A program made the translations under genes and the position numbers. Positions 34,170-42,907 of a stretch of 64,000 bases of DNA are shown piece by piece (within the stretch, counting starts at the first letter, position 1; the number at the start of each line of letters is the position of its first letter). The notes beneath the pieces were generated by a model. That model had not been told where the DNA came from. It searched no databases and worked only from the letters and a program-made list of their open reading frames with translations. Source of the DNA: Heyndrickxia acidicola (GTDB taxonomy: Bacteria > Bacillota > Bacilli > Bacillales > Bacillaceae_C); the NCBI RefSeq assembly GCF_001636425.1, contig NZ_KV440953.1, forward strand, positions 4,026,001 to 4,090,000. The letters are read 5' to 3'.

Positions 34170-34522
34170 ATTTTCCCTTCTGCTGATTTGTTCTGCGGCA
34201 TGGGAGAGGTAAGAGTGGAGCAAAGGAAACAGATATGCCGCAGCTTTCCGGTTTAGTATGTAAATGATTTGGTTGTTTTTAAAGCATAATGAATTTTACA
34301 AGACTGGCTAAGTAAAGACACGTAAGCTAAAACGGTGTCCGTGGAGGCTCAAGAACACCCTATAGAAGGCGGTGCTTAAAGCAATAACCGCATTTTACAT
34401 GAACAGAGAGCTATTTGGTTATGCTTTAGAATGAGCTCTTTGTCTATTTCGATAAAATAAAATAGAAATCCTTCTAAAAATGGAATTTTTACGGATAGAT
34501 GGATTAATTTTTCCATAAGTTA
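34170..34522. other. Intergenic region before the ABC-F leader
   Basis: Upstream region of the kinase-like gene, a possible repeat relic at about 34329-34400 (GTCCGTGGAGGCTCAAGAAC), and AT-rich sequence. No gene seen. Confidence 0.4.
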
Positions 34523-34552
34523 TTGACGAGAATGAAGCATCTTGAGTACAAT
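34523..34552 (+). promoter_or_regulatory. Promoter of the ABC-F leader transcript
   Basis: TTGACG at 34523-34528 is followed after 18 bp by TACAAT at 34547-34552. Transcription would begin near 34559, giving a leader of about 320 nt before the ABC-F start. Confidence 0.65.
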
Positions 34553-34632
34553 GAAAGGGAATTCATGTCATTTAGGAAAGGATCGGTACAAAAAGCGATG
34601 TGGTTTTAATCTTATTTTTTAGGAGTGAACTC

Positions 34633-34698
34633 ATGATGTATAAAATGAGAAACCTAGAGAATAGGATTAGTCTGTCCTTTTTTGCCAATCCAAGTTAA
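34633..34698 (+). CDS. Leader peptide of the ABC-F gene (21 aa)
   Basis: MMYKMRNLENRISLSFFANPS is preceded by AGGAGTGA at 34621-34628. Codons 7-9 are encoded by AACCTAGAG (34651-34659), exactly complementary to CTCTAGGTT (34800-34808) in the 5' arm of the downstream terminator. A ribosome stalled at the first codons would leave AACCTAGAG free to open the terminator, whereas a translating ribosome covers it. This is the layout of ribosome-mediated attenuation. Confidence 0.65.
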   Translation: MMYKMRNLENRISLSFFANPS

Positions 34699-34797
34699 TC
34701 GCGGAAATATTCACAAACCTCATGTAAAGTTTTGCAGTGCTGAGGTGTGTTTTATTTGCGCACTTGTATTAGCATAACTGTATGTATAGACACCCTG

Positions 34798-34823
34798 CCC
34801 TCTAGGTTTCCTAGGGGGTTTTT
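34798..34823 (+). terminator. Attenuator terminator before the ABC-F gene
   Basis: CCCTCTAGG (34798-34806) and CCTAGGGGG (34810-34818) form a 9-bp stem with a TTT loop, followed by TTTTT. It ends 55 bp before the ABC-F start. Confidence 0.85.
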
Positions 34824-34878
34824 CTATTGATTCATTCCATCCATTAGTGTAAAAAAATCATAAAAGAGGTGGATATGT

Positions 34879-36594
34879 ATGAACGTGATGAGCGTACAGG
34901 GTTTAAGTAAAAGCTTTGGCGAAAGAGAAATTTTAAAGAATATCCAGTTTGATATTCAAAAGGGTGAGAAAATTGGCCTGGTGGGCTGGAACGGAGCAGG
35001 AAAGTCTACCTTAATGAAAATGATGATTGGAGAGCTTGAACCGGATAAAGGAGTCATTACGTTTTGGCCAAATGATATAAGAATCGGGTATCTGCCGCAA
35101 TCCTTGAAAACGGTTCCGATTTTTGAACAGGAATGGAGAGAATCGGGAAATCCGCTTTTGCAGATTTCAAGTGAGCTTGGTTTACGGATTGGAAGTGATT
35201 TTGAAGGAGAGAAGCTCGAGCATTTAAGCGGCGGGGAGCAGCTAAAGCTCGCTTTAACAAGAATCTGGGCAAAACAGCCGGAGTTTCTGGTACTGGATGA
35301 ACCAACCAATCATTTGGATATGCAGGGGCTCGGCTGGCTGATTAGTGAAATCTCAGCCTACCCGGGATCAGCGATAATTATTTCCCATGATCGATATTTC
35401 CTTGATCAAACAGTGACCAGTATTTTTGAAATTGAGGACGGCGAGCTGACGGTTTACAAGGGGAATTACAGTGATTACCGTGCAGAAAAGGATAGACGCC
35501 GAAACCAGCAGGCAAGAAGCTATGAAAAGCAGCAGCAAAAAATAAAAATGATAGAACAGCAGGTGGCCACGTTAAAGCAATGGTCCCAAAAGGCGCATCG
35601 GGAAGCAGGAAAAGGCGGATCTCTTTCAGAAAACCGGCAGATGGGACTGAGGGAATTCGAGCGGGCAAAGGCAAAGAAAAAAGATAAACAGCTGAAATCC
35701 AAGCTGAAACGGCTGGAGCTGGAACTTTCAAAAAATCAGGTTGAAAAGCCGAAAGAGGAGTTCGCGGTTGATTTTCAATTTGAGGCTTCTGAAAAACGGG
35801 GAAAACGGATTCTCGAGGCGAAGGGGGTCTCCAAACAGTTTGGTGAACAATGTTTATTTGAAAAAAGCCATTTCTATCTGAAGAATGGTGAAAAAGCAGG
35901 GTTAATGGGGCCGAATGGAGCGGGAAAAACCACGTTTATTAAAATGCTTTTAGGGGAAGAGCCTGTCACCAAAGGGTCTCTCTGGAAAAGCGATTCCCTC
36001 GATATTGCCTATCTAAGCCAGGATATGGGGGATTTGCCCTTGGATAAGAATGTACTGGATTATTTTGATTTGGAGAACTGGGAGCAGTTCACCAAAGTGC
36101 GAACGATTTGTGCAAACATGGGTTTGAGTGATGAAATCCTTACACATCCTATCGGCGAGTTAAGCAATGGGGAACTGACACGAATGAAGCTCGTCAAGAT
36201 GATGGTAGAGGACCATGATATGCTGATTCTGGATGAGCCGACTAACCACTTGGACCTCCCAAGCCGGGAGCAGCTGGAAGAAACGCTTAAGGAGTATAGC
36301 GGGACGATTCTTTTGGTGACGCATGACCGTTATATGCTGGAGAAATTATGTGACAAGCTGCTGGTTATTGAAAATAAGAAAATCTGCCGGGTCGAAATGG
36401 GGTTAAGGGAGCTGGAGGAAAGACAAAGTGCAAGGAAACAGCAGGATAAAAAGGTGCAGGAAGAGGAAATAGCGATTCGGGATCTCAAAATTTCGCAGCT
36501 TCTGGGGGAAATCAGCATGCAAAAGCCGGGTACTGAAGAATATCAGCGCCTCGACAGGGAGCTGCAAAGCTTAATGAAAAAGAGGGCGCTTTAG
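34879..36594 (+). CDS. ABC-F ribosomal-protection-type ATPase (VmlR-like)
   Basis: A 571-residue soluble protein with two ABC domains and no membrane part. Domain 1: Walker A GWNGAGKST, signature LSGGEQ, Walker B FLVLDEPTNHLD. A charged linker (about residues 200-280) forms the inter-domain arm. Domain 2: GPNGAGKTT, signature LSNGE, MLILDEPTNHLDLPSREQLE. The last stretch and the C-terminal coiled extension resemble B. subtilis VmlR, which displaces lincosamides, streptogramin A and pleuromutilins from the ribosome. An upstream leader peptide and attenuator strongly suggest drug-inducible expression. Which drugs, if any, it protects against cannot be read from the sequence. Confidence 0.87.
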   Translation: MNVMSVQGLSKSFGEREILKNIQFDIQKGEKIGLVGWNGAGKSTLMKMMIGELEPDKGVITFWPNDIRIGYLPQSLKTVPIFEQEWRESGNPLLQISSELGLRIGSDFEGEKLEHLSGGEQLKLALTRIWAKQPEFLVLDEPTNHLDMQGLGWLISEISAYPGSAIIISHDRYFLDQTVTSIFEIEDGELTVYKGNYSDYRAEKDRRRNQQARSYEKQQQKIKMIEQQVATLKQWSQKAHREAGKGGSLSENRQMGLREFERAKAKKKDKQLKSKLKRLELELSKNQVEKPKEEFAVDFQFEASEKRGKRILEAKGVSKQFGEQCLFEKSHFYLKNGEKAGLMGPNGAGKTTFIKMLLGEEPVTKGSLWKSDSLDIAYLSQDMGDLPLDKNVLDYFDLENWEQFTKVRTICANMGLSDEILTHPIGELSNGELTRMKLVKMMVEDHDMLILDEPTNHLDLPSREQLEETLKEYSGTILLVTHDRYMLEKLCDKLLVIENKKICRVEMGLRELEERQSARKQQDKKVQEEEIAIRDLKISQLLGEISMQKPGTEEYQRLDRELQSLMKKRAL

Positions 36595-36595
36595 C

Positions 36596-36672
36596 ATATT
36601 AACGTACAGAAGGGGTCAGACCCCTTCTATGCTTTAAAGCACAATAGGGGTCTGACCCCTTTCGTGCACTAA
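36596..36672. repeat. Pair of GGGGTC palindromes after the ABC-F gene
   Basis: AGAAGGGGTCAGACCCCTTC and AATAGGGGTCTGACCCCTTT are separated by TATGCTTTAAAGCAC. Confidence 0.85.
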
Positions 36673-36737
36673 AGCAATGCAGTCAATTGGTGGTTGCATT
36701 TTTTGGAAATCCGATTATAATAAAAATAAAATTTGAA

Positions 36738-37056
36738 TATTGCTAAAGGCATGGATGAGAAAAAGTAAAATGATGTGTTTTTTTGAAAGAGAGCTTCGGC
36801 AGCTGAAAAGAAGCAAAAAATGCTCATTTGAAAAATGGCCTCGGAGCCTTGCACTGAACAGAGCTTTCAAGAAGAAGCGTATAAGTAGGCTGCAACAAGA
36901 GCTGGTACTTGTTATCAAAACCACAGTATAAAAGCCATTTTTTTTGAAGGCTCCGTACTTGCAGAGGCTGGACTATGCAAATAGGCAGCGAATTAAGGTG
37001 GTACCGCGGAATTAAACCCCGCCCTTATCTTTTCATGGATAAGGGCGGGGTTTTTT
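36738..37056 (+). ncRNA. T-box riboswitch (methionine) upstream of metG2
   Basis: The T-box core AATTAAGGTGGTACCGCGGA lies at 36991-37010; its TGGT bulge would pair with the ACCA end of a tRNA with discriminator A, as in tRNA-Met. Stem I shows AGAGAGCTTCGGCAGCTGAA (about 36789-36808). Two ATG triplets (36820 and 36835, the second in GAAAAATGGCC) are candidate specifier codons. The competing terminator is at 37014-37056. Confidence 0.88.
37014..37056 (+). terminator. T-box terminator
   Basis: AACCCCGCCCTTAT and ATAAGGGCGGGGTT form a very stable stem, followed by a T-run. Confidence 0.9.
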
Positions 37057-37197
37057 ATTTTCATAAGCTTATGTGGATGAGATGCGAGAGGGCCCTAATG
37101 GAAAAGCGGGTTAATGAAACCCAGCAGGTTAAATTCCCTGCAAGGAAGCATCTAAACGCCTGCCCGGAAAAAGCAATTTTTTAAAGGAGGAAGAAAG

Positions 37198-38838
37198 ATG
37201 GCAGTATTTATTGGAGGGGCCTGGCCCTATGCAAACGGATCGTTACATTTGGGGCATATTGCGAGTTTGCTTCCGGGCGATATCCTGGCCCGCTATTATC
37301 GGCTAAAAGGAGAAAAAGTATTATATGTCTCAGGCAGTGACGTCAATGGAACGCCAATTTCGATACGGGCAAGCCAGGAAGGCACGACACCCGAAAGGAT
37401 TGCCGACCGGTATCATCAAGAGTTTCAGCAATGTTTTCAGTCACTTGGATTTTCGTATGACTGCTATACCCGAACGGATACAGAGCACCATCACAAAATC
37501 GTGCAGGACATTTTTTTAAAACTGCTGGAAAAGGGATATATCTATAAAAAAGAGGTGCAGCAAACCTATTGTGAGTCCTGCCGTCAATTCCTTCCTGACC
37601 GCTATGTGGAAGGCCTCTGTCCTAATTGCGGAAGCCCAGCTCGCGGCGATCAGTGCGATGCTTGCTCGGCTATTTTAGATCCGCTTGATTTGCTGGATAA
37701 AACCTGTAAGCTTTGCGGCGGTACTCCGACAGTAAGATCTACGGAGCATTTTTACCTTGCCCTAAGCCGATTCCAGGATGCGATTGTGGAATATGCATCA
37801 TGGGCAAAAACAAACCAATCCTGGCGTGACAATGCTGTTGGACTGACAGAACGATATTTACGCGAAGGTCTTCTAGATCGTGCAGCTACCAGAGATTTGC
37901 CTAATGGAGTAAGTGTTCCGCTGGCAGGCTTTGAAGAGAAGAAAATCTATGTTTGGATTGAAGCCGTTTCGGGCTATTATTCTGCAAGCAGGCTATGGGA
38001 GAAGGAGCAGGGGGAAGCGGTTGATGAGTTTTGGTCCAAGGAAGCCAAAACCTATTATGTACATGGGAAAGACAATATTCCCTTTCATACGATCATTTGG
38101 CCGGCCATTTTAATGGCACTTGAAATACCAGCACTCCCTGCCCATATTGTTTCCAGTGAATATCTTACGTTGGAAAAAAGAAAACTCTCGACCAGCAGAA
38201 ATTGGGCCGTATGGATACCGGACCTTCTAGGCCGCTATCATCCTGATTCCCTCCGCTATTTTTTAACGGTGAATGCCCCTGAAAGCAGGGATACGGATTT
38301 TTCTTGGAGAGAGTTTATTTACAGCCATAATAGTGAGCTGCTAGGCGCTTATGGAAATTTGGTGAATCGTACATTTAAATTCATTGAAAAATACTATAAT
38401 GGCAGCCTGCCAAACCGTGAGATTGATCCTTGTGTACAAGCGGAAATGGCCTCGCTGTATGAGAGTGTGGGAAATTTTATTGAAAAAGCCCATATTAAAG
38501 ATGCATTGGAAAAGATTTTTGCGGCTGTTCGCAGGATGAACAAATACTTTGATCATGAACAGCCATGGAAGCAGGTGCTGGAGGATCAGCAGGCATGCGA
38601 AAAAACCATAGGCACCTGTGCATTTGCCATTTTAAACCTGGCGCAATTATTAGAACCCTTTTTGCCTTTCTCAAGCGGGGAAGTGAAGGGGATGCTGGGC
38701 AGAAAGGAAGCAGCCTGGAAAGTGGCCTGGAACCAGGAAAGCGGAAAATTGCATAATGTCCAACCGTTGTTTGAGAGGCTTGATGTGAAAGTCATAGAGG
38801 AAGAGTTGGAGAAGCTGCAGAGTAATGTCATAGAGTGA
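37198..38838 (+). CDS. metG: Methionyl-tRNA synthetase, second type (MetRS2-like)
   Basis: A 546-residue class I aminoacyl-tRNA synthetase that charges tRNA-Met. HIGH-type motif HLGH at residues 17-20; KMSKS-type motif degenerate as KLSTS in [12 protein letters not shown]; two zinc knuckles (CESC ... CPNCG and CDAC ... CKLCGG), as in the archaeal/E. coli-like MetRS group. It ends shortly after the anticodon-binding helices and lacks the C-terminal EMAP domain of the standard Bacillus MetS (about 660 residues). Such MetRS2 copies in other Firmicutes tolerate MetRS inhibitors. AAAGGAGG precedes the ATG; a methionine T-box controls it. Confidence 0.9.
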   Translation: MAVFIGGAWPYANGSLHLGHIASLLPGDILARYYRLKGEKVLYVSGSDVNGTPISIRASQEGTTPERIADRYHQEFQQCFQSLGFSYDCYTRTDTEHHHKIVQDIFLKLLEKGYIYKKEVQQTYCESCRQFLPDRYVEGLCPNCGSPARGDQCDACSAILDPLDLLDKTCKLCGGTPTVRSTEHFYLALSRFQDAIVEYASWAKTNQSWRDNAVGLTERYLREGLLDRAATRDLPNGVSVPLAGFEEKKIYVWIEAVSGYYSASRLWEKEQGEAVDEFWSKEAKTYYVHGKDNIPFHTIIWPAILMALEIPALPAHIVSSEYLTLEKRKLSTSRNWAVWIPDLLGRYHPDSLRYFLTVNAPESRDTDFSWREFIYSHNSELLGAYGNLVNRTFKFIEKYYNGSLPNREIDPCVQAEMASLYESVGNFIEKAHIKDALEKIFAAVRRMNKYFDHEQPWKQVLEDQQACEKTIGTCAFAILNLAQLLEPFLPFSSGEVKGMLGRKEAAWKVAWNQESGKLHNVQPLFERLDVKVIEEELEKLQSNVIE

Positions 38839-38982
38839 GTGAGATTGCTTTAGGAAAATAGCACCGAATTGGTTTATTCGACAAACAACTTTTTTGCATT
38901 TCCCGGGAAACACTATGGCAGCCAGCGTCTAGTTGCCTTTCGTACCGTGGAAATTGTCGAATGAGGAAACGCTGTTATGCAG

Positions 38983-39019
38983 TAAAGCACAAAAGGGGTC
39001 AGACCCCTTTTGTGCTTTA
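38983..39019. repeat. Perfect 37-bp GGGGTC palindrome
   Basis: TAAAGCACAAAAGGGGTC and its exact reverse complement flank a central A, between convergent genes. Confidence 0.9.
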
Positions 39020-39033
39020 TTGTGTTAAAGTAA

Positions 39034-39768
39034 TTATGAATCCAAAATTTCCACTCCGACCAGGTCCCACGAGGTGAGAAAGCCTTTGGGTTTGTCTTTG
39101 GATGTGCCGCTTTCTGTTAGTACAATGCCTTGAAGCTTCTTATTGTTTTGGTGGTATTCTTCATAAATATCCTCAATGTCAAAGATACTGGCATCCTCCC
39201 GGGCAAACGCGATTTGATGGGTGAATCGTTCATTATATAACTCTTTCACCTTTACCTTTTTAATGTCCACTGTCATCTCAGATAATTGATCTGCCAGCCA
39301 TTTTACAATGTGGGTGGAGGTTAACAGCCATACATACTCACCGTCGTGATTGTAAATCGGGAATTGGGAATAGGAGAATTTTTTGATGATGGTCAAAACG
39401 TCCTCCAGCTTTCCATCTTCATAAAAGAAAAAAACGGGCTTGGTTGCAATGGCCATGGCTTGTTTAGGTTTTTCAAAATCCTCGGCAATTCTTTCGATTT
39501 CTTCAACAATATCCAGATGCGGCTCTGCAATGTAGTAGTCCAAATCCACTTTCTCGTGGACAATCGCATTGCGAAGCTTGGCAAATTGATAAAGGTCATC
39601 CTGGTAAGCCCGCACGAGGGAATGGCTTTTTCCTTTATCAATCAGTTCCTTAAACTTATCGGTATGTGCATTTTTAACGGACTGCTTTAAGGATTTATGA
39701 ATTCGGTTAAAAGCAGATTCAAATCGTTCACATTGATTTTTTAGGTCTATTTTTTCTGCTTCGGTCAT
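39034..39768 (-). CDS. HEPN-like/CBS-domain protein
   Basis: A 244-residue soluble protein. The C-terminal half carries CBS-type sequence (VFFFYEDGKLEDVLTIIKKF, SQFPIYNHDGEYVWLLTSTH and a second unit ending KPKGFLTSWDL). The helical N-terminal half contains LRNAIVHEKV, giving R66-x4-H71, the Rx4-6H pattern of HEPN RNases and related helical domains. CBS pairs usually bind adenosine nucleotides and regulate an attached domain. A nucleotide-gated HEPN protein is therefore possible but unproven; no antitoxin gene adjoins it. The SD (GGAGAGA) precedes ATG 39768. Confidence 0.7.
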   Translation of the reverse strand: MTEAEKIDLKNQCERFESAFNRIHKSLKQSVKNAHTDKFKELIDKGKSHSLVRAYQDDLYQFAKLRNAIVHEKVDLDYYIAEPHLDIVEEIERIAEDFEKPKQAMAIATKPVFFFYEDGKLEDVLTIIKKFSYSQFPIYNHDGEYVWLLTSTHIVKWLADQLSEMTVDIKKVKVKELYNERFTHQIAFAREDASIFDIEDIYEEYHQNNKKLQGIVLTESGTSKDKPKGFLTSWDLVGVEILDS

Positions 39769-40067
39769 CGTAGTATCTCTCCTAGTTCCTTAGAATTGTT
39801 CTTATTCAGTTATGTACCCTTCTTTTTGAAAAAAAGGCATTGGGGGAAAAATTATTTCCATATTTCTATCGGGGATCAAGGAGAAATGGAATTTGAAAAC
39901 AAAGCAGTGTTCCAGAAGGAAGGTATCCGAAAACTGCTGCTAAAGCGTTCAGCTGATGTGCAGTCAGCCGAAAGAAAAGCACCTCCAAATTTTAGAGTGT
40001 ATCTAAAATTGGAGGCGCCGTTCACATTGCTGCCGTTCCTTTATAGATGTAAAAGAATCTGGAGGCA
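39769..40067. other. Intergenic region with a long inverted repeat
   Basis: CCTCCAAATTTTAGA and TCTAAAATTGGAGG (39985-40018) form a near-perfect hairpin with a 5-nt loop and no T-tail. An in-frame stretch beginning ATG 39885 after AAGGAG runs through it but looks non-coding. Confidence 0.45.
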
Positions 40068-41222
40068 CTATTTGCCGGGGACTTTGGCTGCCGCTTTTTC
40101 CAGCGCTTTTAGTGCCGCTGTAGCGAGGATTTTAATGCCTGAAATCATCGCATCGTGATCAAATGTCATGTGCGGATGGTGAAGGCCGGGAGATAAGCCG
40201 CAGCCCAGGCCGAGCATGGTTGCTTTTACATGAGGCCTTTTCAATGAATAAAAATGGAAATCCTCGCCCCCGCTTGTATCGAGAGGCTCATCCAGTTTAT
40301 CCTCGCCCAGCACTTCTTCAATCGCGTCTGCCATAATATTGACGGCAGCTCTGTTCAATCTAGCTGCAGCAAGGCTTTCCGGGATGACCAGCTTAATTTT
40401 TACCTTATAAAATTCCGAGATGGCGTGCACAGCAGATTGTACCTGCTCGACCAGCTGTTTCATTACCTCATTGGTCTGCGCCCGCAAATCAAGGGTGAAG
40501 GATGCCTGTCCCGGAATGATATTGGAACTGGAGCCGCCTGCATGCAAAGTGGTCATTTTGACAGAATGGGGTATCATGGGATCAACATGAATGTGGGCAA
40601 GCTCGTGAACCAGAGATGCTGCTACCTCAATGGCATTCGTCCCAAGGTGGGGCCTTGCTCCATGCGCATCCTCTCCGATAATGCTGCCGCTGATGGACTG
40701 GCTTGCACCATGAAGAATGGCAGGAGCTGCATGGCCGTTTTCCGTTTCCTGTATCGGACGGACGTGGACACCAAACAAATAATCCACATCATCAATGACT
40801 CCTTTTTCAATCATCCTTTTTGCACCTTGGCCAATTTCTTCAGCCGGCTGAAAAATAAAACGCAGGGTGCCTTTCGGAAGAGTGCGCTCTGATAACAGCT
40901 TGATGGCACCGAGCACCATCGTCATGTGAGAGTCATGGCCGCAGGAGTGATTAGCCTGGAACCTTCCGTCCACTTCCTGCCAGAGGGCATCCATATCCGC
41001 TCTGATGCCAATTACTGGTGTTCCTTCTCCAATTTCCCCGATTACTCCTGGGCAATCATCAAATATAGTCGTCCGGCAGCTCATTTGCTCAAGCTTTTTC
41101 AGAATATATTTGGTTGTCTCAAATTCCTTCATGCTAATTTCTGCATGCGTATGTAAATAGTTGAATGTATCCATGACTTCTTTTTTGGATACCTGTAGCT
41201 GTTCAGACAGCAATAGTTTCAT
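40068..41222 (-). CDS. M20 amidohydrolase (N-acyl amino acid/indole-conjugate type)
   Basis: A 384-residue M20D metallo-amidohydrolase. Marks: [48 protein letters not shown] with the metal Cys and His, [19 protein letters not shown], and the late GGEDFHFYS and GLHHPHMTF. Relatives cleave N-acyl amino acids or similar amides in the cytoplasm. AGGAAG precedes ATG 41222. Monocistronic. Confidence 0.88.
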   Translation of the reverse strand: MKLLLSEQLQVSKKEVMDTFNYLHTHAEISMKEFETTKYILKKLEQMSCRTTIFDDCPGVIGEIGEGTPVIGIRADMDALWQEVDGRFQANHSCGHDSHMTMVLGAIKLLSERTLPKGTLRFIFQPAEEIGQGAKRMIEKGVIDDVDYLFGVHVRPIQETENGHAAPAILHGASQSISGSIIGEDAHGARPHLGTNAIEVAASLVHELAHIHVDPMIPHSVKMTTLHAGGSSSNIIPGQASFTLDLRAQTNEVMKQLVEQVQSAVHAISEFYKVKIKLVIPESLAAARLNRAAVNIMADAIEEVLGEDKLDEPLDTSGGEDFHFYSLKRPHVKATMLGLGCGLSPGLHHPHMTFDHDAMISGIKILATAALKALEKAAAKVPGK

Positions 41223-41499
41223 CTGAATTCACTTCCTCACTCTGATGTGAAAATCCTTAGCAGGCATTTTGCTTTTTCACTTCTTTTTAATTGTATCGGA
41301 TGAAATGGATTCATTTATACAGCAAATCAATTTGAAATGGAAAAAGAATTCTTTATAATTTATCACATATATCTGAAATTTCCAATCTTTAAAATATACT
41401 AATATAAAAAAATATCATCCTGAAAAGTTGAGGGAAGATGGATAAAAGGAGTCTTTCTCATAATGCTGGGAGCCAGTCTGCATAGGGGTTAAGACACTT

Positions 41500-41540
41500 T
41501 AAAGCACTAAAGGGGTCTGACCCCTTTAATGCTTTAAAGC
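41500..41540. repeat. GGGGTCTGACCCC palindrome
   Basis: TTTAAAGCACTAAAGGGGTC followed by TGACCCCTTTAATGCTTTAAA. Confidence 0.85.
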
Positions 41541-41577
41541 GATAACAAAGAAGGAATTCTCAAGAGGGTTTGAAAAC

Positions 41578-41634
41578 ACAAACGAACATTCGTTTGTATT
41601 TTTGTAGCTTATTGAAAGGGATTTATGGTAAAAT
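41578..41634 (+). promoter_or_regulatory. Promoter and 20-bp palindrome of the toxin gene
   Basis: ACAAACGAACATTCGTTTGT (41578-41597) is a near-perfect palindrome. It contains CGAACATTCGTTTG, close to the Bacillus LexA box CGAAC-N4-GTTYG, but a TetR-family operator would look similar. An extended -10, TGGTAAAAT, lies at 41626-41634. Confidence 0.5.
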
Positions 41635-41698
41635 GACACCAAACAACTACATGTCAGGGTGAGGATTGGCCGCTTCCCAGCGAAGGGGGGTGGAATAT

Positions 41699-41803
41699 TT
41701 GACGATCTTCGAATCCATTACTGTGGCAATTCAATCAAATCTTGTCCTCATAGGAGTCGTAACCTTAGTCATTTCGATCGTCAACAGCAATAAAAAAAAG
41801 TAA
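41699..41803 (+). CDS. Type I toxin, holin-like (34 aa)
   Basis: MTIFESITVAIQSNLVLIGV followed by VTLVISIVNSNKKK: an MT-x-x-ES start, one transmembrane helix and a lysine-rich end, the pattern of Bacillus TxpA/BsrG-like and holin-like toxins. These insert in the membrane and stop growth. The start is TTG 41699 after GGGGGGTGG. A divergent promoter on the other strand would make an antisense RNA that overlaps the 3' end of this mRNA, completing a type I toxin-antitoxin pair. Confidence 0.72.
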   Translation: MTIFESITVAIQSNLVLIGVVTLVISIVNSNKKK

Positions 41804-41848
41804 TCATCCTTTTCCCGTCCAAAGGCAGGAATGATTACTTTTTCAAAA
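41795..41848. terminator. Bidirectional terminator of the toxin-antitoxin pair
   Basis: AAAAGTAATCAT and ATGATTACTTTT arms with T-runs on both strands. Confidence 0.8.
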
Positions 41849-41919
41849 GTGGTGCAGCCGGTTTTCTATCCGGCTTGTAGTTGGCTTGGCCAGGGAATAT
41901 CACCCTGGCCATTCTTATT
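41795..41919 (-). ncRNA. Candidate antisense RNA antitoxin
   Basis: On the minus strand TTGAAC (41955-41950) and TATAAT (41931-41926), 18 bp apart, form a promoter. The transcript would start near 41919, begin with a strong GGCCAGGG/CCCTGGCC hairpin (41888-41912), and end at the bidirectional terminator at 41795-41848, inside the toxin 3' end. The layout is that of RatA or SR4. Confidence 0.6.
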
Positions 41920-42084
41920 ATAAGCATTATATCTCAAAGTCCTAAGCAGGTTCAAACAATTTGGTACATATCATTTAGGAAAAAAGAACCATCCGCTTGT
42001 TTTAAGTTTTTAACCCTTTTCCGGCAGTCTCCAGCGGAGAAAAACTATAACATCATGCCTCCCTGCCATCAGCATCCAAGAGGC

Positions 42085-42345
42085 TTATTTTTTCCTTTGC
42101 TTTTTTAAACCAGTTACATAGCCTCCATAGAAGACAAGCAAGTAGCTTAGGATTCCCAGGAGAATGTAGGGATTTTTTTTTGCAGCATTGATACCGCTGT
42201 CTGTCCATTTCAGCAGTTTTGCCACTAGTCGGCCCTGGGTCTGGAGACGATAAAGATAGACGATAAACACTGCAACAAATAGCAAAAAGGCTATCCATAC
42301 TATCCTTCTGATCGAAAATTCATTTTTTTGCTTTGACTTTGCCAC
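42085..42345 (-). CDS. Small two-helix membrane protein (86 aa)
   Basis: An unrecognised membrane protein: basic N-terminus MAKSKQKNEFSIRR, a first helix IVWIAFLLFVAVFIVYLYRL, a loop (KWTDSGINAAKKNP), a second helix YILLGILSYLLVFYGGYVTG and a basic tail. GTG 42345 is chosen because AAGGAG lies 8 nt upstream; a GTG at 42354 lies too close to it. Function unknown. Confidence 0.6.
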   Translation of the reverse strand: MAKSKQKNEFSIRRIVWIAFLLFVAVFIVYLYRLQTQGRLVAKLLKWTDSGINAAKKNPYILLGILSYLLVFYGGYVTGLKKQRKK

Positions 42346-42521
42346 AGTTTTCACTCCTTGAAGTATTTCTCTATCAATCTAGTATAAAGAATAATTCCGG
42401 CTTTGTCCTTAGGATGAAAAAGCGAAGACCTGTTTATGGGTGAAGGTTACAAATGACGAAGAGGATTTATCGTAAAGGGGATTCCATTTTAAAAACGGAA
42501 AGAAGTAAATCATTATAGATG

Positions 42522-42571
42522 AAAGCCGCAAACATCACCGGAGCACCTCTGGTGATGTTTGCGGCTTTTTT
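42522..42571. terminator. Terminator of the HesB-like gene
   Basis: GCCGCAAACATCACC and GGTGATGTTTGCGGC form a 15-bp perfect stem; the T-run is longer on the plus strand but the neighbouring gene is on the minus strand. Confidence 0.8.
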
Positions 42572-42573
42572 CA

Positions 42574-42882
42574 TTAATGGTGGTGATGAGTGTGTTTTTC
42601 TTTTGATGGGTTTGTAATAACAAATTCTTCTTTCGGTACGTAGAAGTATTGAATCCAGACTCCGTCCAGAAACTCTTCTCTGGTGTCAAGGATAATATCA
42701 ATCCCCTTGTCTGTGTGGACCACTTCATCATGTTCAGTCGGTGTATCAAGCTGTAAATCATAATGTGCATGATTTACATGATTCTCAGTGACTATTACAC
42801 GGAACATCTTTCCTTTAGCTACGTCCCGTTCGAGCTCTTTCTTTAAAACCTTTGCGGCAATGCGGTTTATTTTTACTTGCAA
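42574..42882 (-). CDS. HesB/YadR-like iron-sulphur biogenesis-family protein (no Cys)
   Basis: A 102-residue protein related to the HesB/IscA-like YneR group: MQVKINRIAAKVLKKELERD, then FRVIVTENHVNHAHYDLQLD and GIDIILDTREEFLDGVWIQY. Classic IscA proteins carry three Cys; here there is none, so cluster assembly is unlikely and the role is unknown. It ends in a natural His-rich tail (EKHTHHHH), which could bind metal. Start TTG 42882 has AGGAG at a 9-nt distance. Confidence 0.7.
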   Translation of the reverse strand: MQVKINRIAAKVLKKELERDVAKGKMFRVIVTENHVNHAHYDLQLDTPTEHDEVVHTDKGIDIILDTREEFLDGVWIQYFYVPKEEFVITNPSKEKHTHHHH

Positions 42883-42907
42883 TGTACTCAACTCCTATTC
42901 AGATTCA

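Noticed and set aside
39885-40158. Plus-strand frame starting ATG after AAGGAG
   Set aside because: It runs through a long inverted repeat and then antisense to the M20 gene; no family features.
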